A stretch of 59,808 nucleotides of DNA from Schoenoplectus triqueter. Taxonomy: Eukaryota; Streptophyta; Magnoliopsida; Poales; Cyperaceae. The translations under genes and the position numbers were made by a program. The DNA lies in contig CAXKVV010000137.1 of assembly GCA_964058805.1 (NCBI GenBank), forward strand, positions 1 through 59,808. The letters are read 5' to 3'. The notes below the pieces were generated by a model. It saw only the letters and a list, made by a program, of their open reading frames with translations. It was not told the origin of the DNA and ran no database searches. This document shows, piece by piece, positions 40,901-51,200 of the stretch; positions within the stretch are counted from its first letter, which is position 1, and each line of letters begins with the position of its first letter.

Positions 40901-42655
40901 CAGGACCCGACGAGCTCGGTACCGCCGAAAACAAGTCCGGGCGCGCAAAACGTGAAAATGGGACCCGACGCCCTCGGTACCGCCGAAAACGAGTCCGGGT
41001 GCGCAAAACATGAAAACGGGACCCGAGGCCCTCGTTACCGCCAAAAATGAGTCCGGAAGCGCAAAACATGAAAATGAGACCCGACGCCCTCGTTACCGCC
41101 AAAAATGAGTCCGGGAGCGCAAAACATGAAAATGAGACCCGACGCCCTCGGTACCGCCGAAAACGAGTCCGGCGCGCAAAACATGAAAACTCGACCCGAC
41201 GCCCTCGGTACCGCCGAAAATGAGTTCGGGCACGCAAAACATGAAAACGATACCCGACGCCCTCGGTACCTTCGAAAACAGGACCCAAGGCCCTCGAGAC
41301 CGCTGAAAACGAGTCCGGATGCACAAATCATGAAAACGGGACCCGACTCCCTCGGTATCGCCGAAAACGAGTCCGGGCGCGCAAAACATAAAAACGGGAC
41401 TCGACGCCCTCGGTACCGCCGAAAATGAGTTCGGGCGCTCAAAACATTAAAACTATTCCCGACGCCCTCGGTACCGTCGAAAACAAGTCCGGGCACGCAA
41501 AACTTGAAAACGGGACCCGAGGCCCTCGGTACCGTCTAAAACGAGTCCGAGCGCGCAAAACATGAAAAAGGGACCCGACGCCCTGGGTACCGCCGAAAAT
41601 GAGCCCGGGCGCGCAAAACATGAAGATGAGACACGACGCCCTCGGTACCGTCGAAAAAGGGACCCGACGCCTTCGAGACCGCCGAAAACGAGTTCGGGCG
41701 CGCAAAACATTAAAACGGGACCCGACGCCCTCGGTTCCGCCGAAAACGAGTTCGGGCGCGGAAAACATGAAAATGACACCCGACGCCCTCGATACCGCCG
41801 AAAACGGGACCTGACGCCCTCAAGGCCGCCGAAAACGAGTCCGGGCGCACAAAACATTAAAACAGGACCCGACGCCCTCGGTATCGCCGAAAACGAGTCC
41901 GGGCGCGCAAAACATGAAAACGGGACCCGACGCCCTCCGTACCGCCGAAAACGAGTTCGGGCACGCACAACATAAATACGATACCCGACGCCCTCGATAC
42001 CGCCGAAAACGGGACCCGACGCCCTCAAGACCGCCGAAAACGAGTCCGGGCGCACAAAACTTTAAAACGGGACCCGACAACCTCGGTACCGCCGAAAACG
42101 AGTCCGGGCGCGGAAGACATGAAAAAGGGACCCGACGCCCTCGGTACTGCCGAAAACGAGTCCGGGCGCGCAAAACATGAAAACGGGACCCGACGCCCTC
42201 GGTACTGCCGAAAAGGAGTTCGGGCGCGCCAAACATGAAAACGACAACCGACGCCTTCGAGACCGCCGAAAATGAGTCCGGGCGCGCTAAACGTGAAAAC
42301 GGGACCCGACGCCCTCGGTACCGCCGAAAAAGAGTCCGGGAGCGCAAAACATGAAAACGGGAACCGACGCCCTCGGTATCGTCAAAAATGAGTTCGGGCG
42401 CGCAAAACATGAAAACGATACCCGACACCCTCGATACCGTCGAAAACGGGACCCGACGCCCTCGAGACCGCCGAAAACGAGTCCGGGCGCGCAAATCATT
42501 AAAACGGGACCCGACGCCCTCGATATTGCCGAAAATGAGTCCGGGCGCGCAAAACATGAAAACGGGACCCGACAACCTCGGTACCGTCGAAAACGAGTCC
42601 GAGCGCGCAAAACGTGAAAACGGGACCGGACACCCTCGGTACCGCCGAAATCGAA
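34880..42655 (+). repeat. Tandem pair of 3.89-kb higher-order units in the satellite
   Basis: Unit 1 (about 34880-38767) and unit 2 (about 38768-42655) align at an offset of 3888-3889 bp. The junction is at about 38.77 kb: sequence left of it matches 42.4-42.65 kb and sequence right of it matches 34.88 kb onward. Within unit 2, one monomer is lost near 40.7 kb and one gained near 41.0 kb relative to unit 1. Identity is very high by eye. Confidence 0.8.
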
Positions 42656-43099
42656 TCCGGGGCGCAAAACATGAAAATGGGACCCGACGCCCTCGTTAAC
42701 GTCGAAAACGAGTCTAGGAGCGCAAAACATGAAAAAGGGACCCGACGCCCTGAGTACCGCCGAAAATGAGTTCGGGCGCGCAAAACAAGAAAATGAGACA
42801 CGACGCCCTCGGTACTGCCGAAAACGGGACCCGACGCCTTCTAGACCGCCGAAAACGAGTCTGAGCGCCTAAAACAATAAAACGGGACCCGACGCCCTCG
42901 ATATCGCCGAAAACGAGTCCGGGCGGTAAAACATGAAAACGGGACCCGACAACCACGGTGCCGCCGAAAACGAGTCCGAGCGCGCAAAACATGAAAACGG
43001 GACCCGACAACCTCGGTACCGCCGAAAACAAGTCCGAGCGCGCAAAAACGTGAAAACGGGACCCGACGGTACGCCGCCGAAAACGAGTCCGGGCACGCA

Positions 43100-46000
43100 A
43101 AACATGAAAACGGGACCCGACGCCCTGGGTACCGCCTAAAATGAGTCCGGGCGCGCAAAACAAGAAAATGAGACATGACGCCCTCTGTACCGCCGAAAAC
43201 GGGACCCGACGCCTTCGAGACCGCCGAAAACGGGTCCGGGCGCGCAAAACATTAAAACGGGACCCGACGCCCTCGGTATCGCCGAACACGAGTCCGGGCG
43301 CGCAAAACATGAAAACGGGACCCGACGCCCTCAGAACCGCCGAAAACGAGTTCGGGCACGCAAAACATGAATACGATACCCGACGCCCTCGATACCGCCG
43401 AAAACGGGACCCGACGCCCTCAAGACCGCCGAAAATGAGTTCGGGCGCACAAAACTTTAAAACGGGATCCGACAACCTTGGTACCGCCGAAAATGAGTCC
43501 GGGCGCGCAAAACGTGAAAACGGGACCCGACGCCCTCGGTACCGCCGAAAATGAGTCCGGGCGCGCAAAACATGAAAACGGGAACCGACGCCCTCGGTAT
43601 CGCCGAAAATGAGTTCGGGCGCGCAAAACATGAAAACGATACCCGACGCCCTCGATACCGCCGAAAACGGGACCCGACGCCCTCGAGACCGCCGAAAACG
43701 AGTCCGTGCGCAAAAATCATTAAAACGGGACCCGACGCCCTCGATATTGCCGAAAATGAGTCCGGGCGCGCAAAACATGAAAACGGGACCCGACAACCTC
43801 GGTACCGCCAAAAATGAGTCCGAGCGCGCAAAACGTGAAAACGGGACCCGACGCCCTCGGTACCGCCGAAAACGAATCCGGGGCGCAAAACATGAAAACG
43901 GGACCCGACGCCCTCGTTACCGTCAAAAACGAGTCTGGGAGCGCAAGACATGAAAAAGGGACCCGACGCCCTTGGTACCGCCGAAAATGAGTTCGGGCGC
44001 GCAAAACAAGAAAATGAGACACGACGCCCTCGGTACCGCCGAAAACAGGACCCGACGCCTTCTAGACCGTCGAAAACGAGTCCGGGCGCGCAAAACTTGA
44101 AAACGGGACAGCCCTCGGTACTGTCTAAAACGAGTCCGGTCGCGCAAAACATGAAAAAGGGACCGGACAACCTCGGTACCGCCGAAAATGGGTCCTAGCG
44201 CGAAAAACGTGAAAACAGGACCCGACGCCCTTGGTACCGCCGAAATTGAGTTCGGGCGCGCAAAACAAGAAAACGATACCCGACGCCCTCGAGACCGCCG
44301 AAAATGAGTCCGGGCGCGCAAAACATGAAAACGAGACCGGACAACCTCGGTACCGTCGAAAACGGGTCCTGGCGCGCAAAACGTGAAAACGGGACCCACG
44401 CCCTCGGTACTACCGAAAATGAGTTCGGGCGCGCAAAACAAGAAAACGATACCCGACGCCCTCGAGACCGCCGAAAACGAGTCCGGGCGTGCAAAACATT
44501 AAAAAGGGACCCGACGCCCCTGATATCGCCGAAAACGAGTCCGGGCGCGCAAAACGTGAAAACGGTACCCGACGCCCTCGTTACCGCCAAAAACGAGTCC
44601 GGGCGCGCAAAACATGAAAACGGGAGCTGACGCCCTCGTTACCGCCAAAAACGAGTCCGGGAGCGCAAAACATGAAAACGAGACCCGACGCCCTCGGTAC
44701 CGCCGAAAACGAGTCCGGGCGCGCAAATCATGAAAACGGGACCCGACGCCCACGGTACCGCCCAAAATGAGTTCGGGCGCGCAAAACATGAAAACGATAC
44801 CCGACGCCCTCGATACCGCCGAAAATGGGACCCGACGCCCACGTTACCGCCAAAAACGAGTCCGAGAGCGCAAAACATGAAAACGAGACCCAACGCCCTC
44901 GGTACCGCCGAAAAAGAGTCCGGGCGCGCAAAACATGAAAACGATACCCGACGCCCTCGAGACCCCCGAAAACGAGTCCGGGCGCGCAAAACATTAAAAC
45001 GGGACCCGACAACCTCGGTACCGCCGAAAATGAGTCCGGGCGCTCAAACCGGAAAAACAGGACCCGACGCCCTGGGTACCGCCGAAAATGATTCCGGGCG
45101 CGCAAAACAAGAAAATGAGACACGACGCCCTCGGTACCGCCGAAAACGGGACCCGACGCCTTCGAGACCGCCGAAAACGAGTCCGGTCGCGCAAAACATC
45201 AAAACGGGACCAGACACCCTCGGTATCGCCGAAAACGAGTCCGGGCGCGCAAAACATGAAAACGGGACTCGACGCCTTCAGTACCGCCGAAAACGAGTTC
45301 GGGCGCGCAAAACATGAAAACAATACCCGACGCCCTCGATACCGCCGAAATCGGGACCCGACGCCCTCAAGACCGCCGAAAAACGAGTCCGGGCGCACAA
45401 AACATTAAAACGGGTCCCGACAACCTCAGTACCGCCGAAAATGAGTCCGGGCGCGCAAAACGTGAAAACGGGACCCGACGCCCTCGCTACCGCCGAAAAC
45501 GAGTCCGGGCGCGCAAAATATGAAAACGGGACCCGACGCCCTCGGTATCGCCGAAAATTAGTTCGGGCGCGCAAAACATGAAAACGATACCCGACGCCCT
45601 CGATACCGCCTAAAACGGGACCCGACGCCCTCGAGACCGCCGAAAACGAGTCCGGGCGCGCAAATCATTAAAACGGGACCCGACGCCCTCGATATTGCCG
45701 AAAATGAGTCCGGGCGCGCAAAACATGAAAACGGGACCCGACAACCTCGGTACCGCCGAAAACGAGTCCGAGCGCGCAAAACGTGAAAACGGGACCCGAC
45801 GCCCTCAGTACCGCCGAAAACGAGTCCGGGCGCGCAAAACACGAAAACGGGACCCGACGCCCTCGGTATTGCCGAAAAGGAGTTCGGGCACGCCAAACAT
45901 GAAAACGACAACCGACGCCTTCGAGACCGCCGAAAACGAGTCCGGGCGCGCAAAACATGAAAACGGGACCCGACGCCCAGGGTACCGCCTAAAATGAGTC

Positions 46001-48252
46001 CGGGCGCGCAAAACAAGAAAATGAGACACGACGCCCTCTGTACCGCCGAAAACGGGACCCGACGCCTTCGAGACCGCCGAAAATGGGTCCGGGCGGGCAA
46101 AACATTAAAACGGGACCCGACGCCCTCGGTATCGCCGAAAACGAGTCCGGGCGCGCAAAACATGAAAACGGGACCCGACGCCCTCCGTACCGCCGAAAAC
46201 GAGTTCGGGCACGCAGAACATAAATACGATACCCGACGCCCTCGATACCGCCGAAAACGGGACCCGACGCCCTCAAGACCGCCGAAAACGAGTCCGGGCG
46301 CACAAAACTTTAAAACGGGACCCGACAACCTCGGTACCGCCGAAAACGAGTCCGGGCGCGGAAGACATGAAAAAGGGACCCGACGCCCTCGGTACTGCCG
46401 AAAACGAGTCCGGGCGCGCAAAACATGAAAACGGGACCCGACGCCCTCGGTACTGCCGAAAAGGAGTTCGGGCGCGCCAAACATGAAAACGACAACCGAC
46501 GCCTTCGAGACCGTCGAAAACGAGTCCGGGCGCGCAAAATGTGAAAACGGGACCCGACGCCCTCGGTACCGCCGAAAACGAGTCCGGGCGCGCAAAACAT
46601 GAAAACGGGAACCGACGCCCTCGGTATCGTCAAAAATGAGTTCGGGCGCGCAAAACATGAAAACGATACCCGACACCCTCGATACCGCCGAAAACGGGAC
46701 CCGACGCCCTCGAGACCGCCGAAAACGAGTCCGGGCGCGCAAATCATTAAAACGGGACCCGACGCCCTCGATATTGCCAAAAATGAGTCCGGGCGCGCAA
46801 AATATGAAAACGGGACCCGACAACCTCGGTACCGTCGAAAACAAGTCCGAGCGCGCAAAACGTGAAAACGGGACCCGACGCCCTCGGTACCGCCGAAATC
46901 GAATCCGGGGCGCAAAACATGAAAATGGGACCCGACGCCCTCGTTAACGTCAAAAACGAGTCTGGGAGCGCAAAACATGAAAAAGGGACCCGACGCCCTG
47001 GGTACCGCCGAAAATGAGTTCGGGCGCGCAAAACAAGAAAATGAGACACGACGCCCTCGGTACTGCCGAAAACGGGACCCGACGCCTTCTAGACCGCCGA
47101 AAACGAGTCCGAGCGCGCAAAACAATAAAACGGGACCCGACGCCATCGATATCGCCGAAAACGAGTCCGGGCGCGTAAAACATGAAAACGGGACCCGACA
47201 ACCACGGTACCGCCGAAAACAAGTTCGGGCGCGCAAAACATGAAAACGATACCCGACGCCCTCGAGACCGCCGAAAACGAGTTCGGGCGCGCAAAACATG
47301 AAAACGATACCCGGCGCCCTCGATACCGTCGAAAATGAGTCCGGGACCCGACGAGCTCGGTACCGCCGAAAACAAGTCCGGGCGCGCAAAACGTGAAAAT
47401 GGGACCCGACGCCCTCGGTACCGCCGAAAACGAGTCCGGGTTCGCAAAACATGAAAACGGGACCCGATGCCCTCGTTACCGCCAAAAATGAGTCCGGGAG
47501 CGCAAAACATGAAAATGAGACCCGACGCCCTCGGTACCGCCGAAAACGAGTCCGGCGCGCAAAACATGAAAACTCGACCCGACGCCCTCGGTACCGCCGA
47601 AAATGAGTTCGGGCACGCAAAACATGAAAACGATACCCGACGCCCTCGGTTCCTCCGAAAATAGGACCCAAGGCCCTTGAGACCGCTGAAATCGAGTCCG
47701 GATGCACAAATCATGAAAACGGGACCCGACTCCCTCGGTATCGCCGAAAACGAGTCCGGGCGCGCAAAACATAAAAACGGGACTCGACGCCCTCGGTACC
47801 GCCGAAAATGAGTTCGGGCGCGCAAAACATTAAAACGATTCCCGACGCCCTCGGTACCGTCGAAAACAAGTCCGGGCACGCAAAACTTGAAAACGGGACC
47901 CGAGGCCCTCGGTACCGTCTAAAACGAGTCCGAGCGCGCAAAACATGAAAAAGGGACCCGACGCCCTGGGTACCGCCGAAAACGAGCCCGGGCGCGCAAA
48001 ACATGAAGATGAGACACGACGCCCTCGGTACCGTCGAAAAAGGGACCCGACGCCTTCGAGACCGTCGAAAACGAGTTCGGGCGCGCAAAACATTAAAACG
48101 GGACCCGACGCCCTCGGTTCCGCCGAAAACGAGTTCGGGCGCGGAAAACATGAAAATGACACCCGACGCCCTCGATACCGCCGAAAACGGGACCTGACGC
48201 CCTCAAGGCCGCCGAAAACGAGTCCGGGCGCACAAAACATTAAAACAGGACC
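43100..48252 (+). repeat. Satellite segmental duplication, copy B (~5.15 kb)
   Basis: Counterpart of copy A. It shares with unit 2 of the 3.89-kb pair a one-base insertion (five A instead of four after ACCGCCG, at 45379-45383 and 38995-38999) that is absent at 35108. Copy B is therefore closer to the unit-2 lineage than to unit 1. Similarity to copy A ends near 48252, where CCCGACAAGCTCGG replaces the copy A sequence. Confidence 0.8.
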
Positions 48253-51200
48253 CGACAAGCTCGGTACTGCCGAAAACGAGTCCGGGCGCGCAAAACGTGA
48301 TAACGGGACCCGACGCCCTCGGTACCGCTGAAAACGAGTCCGGGCGCGCAAAACATGAAAACGGGACCCGACGCCCTCGGTATCGCCGAAAATGAGTTCG
48401 GACGCGCAAAACATGAAAACGATACCCGACGCCCTCGATACCGCCGAAAACGGGACCCGACGCCCTCGAGACCGCCGAAAACGAGTCCGGGCGCGCATAT
48501 CATGAAAACGGGACCCGACGCCCTCGATATCGTCGAAAACGAGTCCGGGCGCGCCAAACATGAAAACGGGACCCGACGCCCTCGGTACCGCCGAAAATGA
48601 GTTCGGGCGCGCAAAACATGAAAACGATACCCGACGCCCTCGAGACCGCCGAAAACGATACCCGACGCCCTCGAGACAGGCGAAAACGAGTCCGGCCGCG
48701 CAAAACATTAAAACGGGACCCGACGCCCTCGGAACTGCCGAAAATGAGTTCGGGCGCGCAAAACATGAAAACGATACCCGGCGCCCTCGATACCGTCGAA
48801 AATGAGTCCGAACCCGACGAGCTCGGTACCGCCGAAAACAAGTCCGGGCGGGCAAAACGTGAAAATGAGACCCGACGCCCTCGGTACCGCCGAAAACGAG
48901 TCCGGGTGCGCAAAACATGAAAACGGGACCCGACGCCCTCGTTTCCACCAAAAACGAGTCCGGGAGCGCAAAACATGAAAATGAGACCCGACGCCCTCGG
49001 TACCGCCGAAAACGAGTCCGGCGCGCAAAACATGAAAACGGGACCCGACGCCCTCGGTACCGCCGAAAATGAGTTCGGACGCGCAAAACATGAAAACGAT
49101 ACCCGACGCCCTCGGTACCTCCGAAAACGATACCCGACGCCCTCGAGACGGCCGAAAACGAGTCCGGGCGCACAAAACATGAAAACGGGACCCGACGCCC
49201 TCGATATCGTCGAAAACGAGTCCGGGCGGGCAAAACATGAAAACGGGACCCGACGTCCTCGGTACCGCCGAAAATTAGTTCGGGCGCGCAAAACAAGAAA
49301 ACGATACCCGACGCCCTCGATACCACCAAAAACGGGACCCAAGGCCCTCGAGACCGCTGAAAACGAGTCCGGACGAACAAATCATGAAAACGGGACCCGA
49401 CGCCCTCGGTATCGCCGAAAACGAGTCCGGGCGCGCAAAACATGAAAACGGGACTTGACGCCCTCGGTACCGCCGAAAATGAGTTCGGGCGCGCAAAACA
49501 TTAAAACGATACCCGACGCCCTCGGTACCGTCGAAAACGAGTCCGGGCGCGCAAAACTTGAAAACGGGACCCGAGGCCCTCGGTACCGTCTAAAACGAGT
49601 CCGAGCGCGCAAAACATGAACATGAGACACGACGCCCTCGGTACCGCCGAAAACGGGACCCGACGCCTTCGAGACCGCCGAAAACGAGTTTGGGCGCGCA
49701 ATACATTAAAACGGGACCCGACGCCCTCAGTATCGCCGAAAACGTGTCTGGGCGCGCAAAACATGAAAACGGGACCCGACGCCCTCGGTTCCGCCGAAAA
49801 CGAGTTCGGGCGCGTAAAACATGAAAATGACACCCGACGCCCTCGATACCGCCGAAAACGGGACCCGACGCCCTCGATACCGCCGAAAATGGGTCCGGGC
49901 GCACAAAACATTCAAAACGGGACCCGACAACCTCGGTACCGCCGAAAACGAGTCCGGGTGAGCAAAACGTGAAAACGGGACCCGACGCCCTCGGTACCGC
50001 CGAAAACGAGTTCGGGCGCGCAAAACATGAAAATGATACCCGACGCCCTCGATACCGCCGAAAACGGGACTCGACGCCCTTAAGACCGCCGAAAACGAGT
50101 CCGGGCGCACAAAACATTAAAACGGGAGCCGACAACCTCGTTACCGCCGAAAACGAGTCCGGGCGCGCAAAACGTGAAAACGGGACCCGACGCCCTCGGT
50201 ACCGCCGAAAACGAGTCCGGGCACGCAAAACATGAAAACGGGACCCGACGCCCTGGGTACCGCCGAAAATGAGTTCGGGCGCGCAAAACAAGAAAATGAG
50301 ACACGACGCCCGCGGTACCGCCGAAAACGGGACCCGACGCCTTCGAGACCGCCGAAAACGAGTCCGGGCGCGCAAAACATGAAAACGAGACCCGACAACC
50401 TCGGTACCGCCGAAAACGAGTCTGAGCGCGCGAAACGTGAAAACGGAACCCGACGCCCTAGGTACCGCCGAAAATGAGTCCGGGCGCGCAAAACATGAAA
50501 ACTGGACCCGACACCGTGGGTACCGCCGAAAATGAGACCGGGCGCGCAAAACAAGAAAATGAGACACGACGCCCGCGGTACCGCCGAAAACGGGACCCGA
50601 CGCCTTCGAGACCGCCGAAAACGAGTCCGGGCGCGCAAAACATGAAAACGAGACCCGACAACCTCGGTACCGCCGAAAACGAGTCCGAGCGCGCAAAACA
50701 TGAACATGAGACACGACGCCCTCGGTACCGCCGAAAACGGGACCCGACGCCTTCGAGACCGCCGAAAACGAGTTTGGGCGCGCAAAACATTAAAACGGGA
50801 CCCGACGCCCTCAGTATCGCCGAAAACGTGTCTGGGCGCGCAAAACATGAAAACGGGACCCGACGCCCTCGGTACCGCCGAAAACGAGTTTGGGCGCGCA
50901 AAACATGAAAACGATACCCGACGCCCTCGATACCGCCGAAAACGGGACTCGACGCCCTTAAGACCGCCGAAAACGAGTCCGGGCGCACAAAACATTAAAA
51001 CGGGAGCCGACAACCTCGTTACCGCCGAAAACGAGTCCGGGCGCGCAAAACGTGAAAACGGGACCCGACGCCCTCGGTACCGCCGAAAACGAGTCTGGGC
51101 GCGCAAAACATGAAAACGGGACCCGACGCCCTGGGTACCGCCGAAAATGAGTCCGGGCGCGCAAAACAAGAAAATGAGACACGACGCCCGCGGTACCGCC

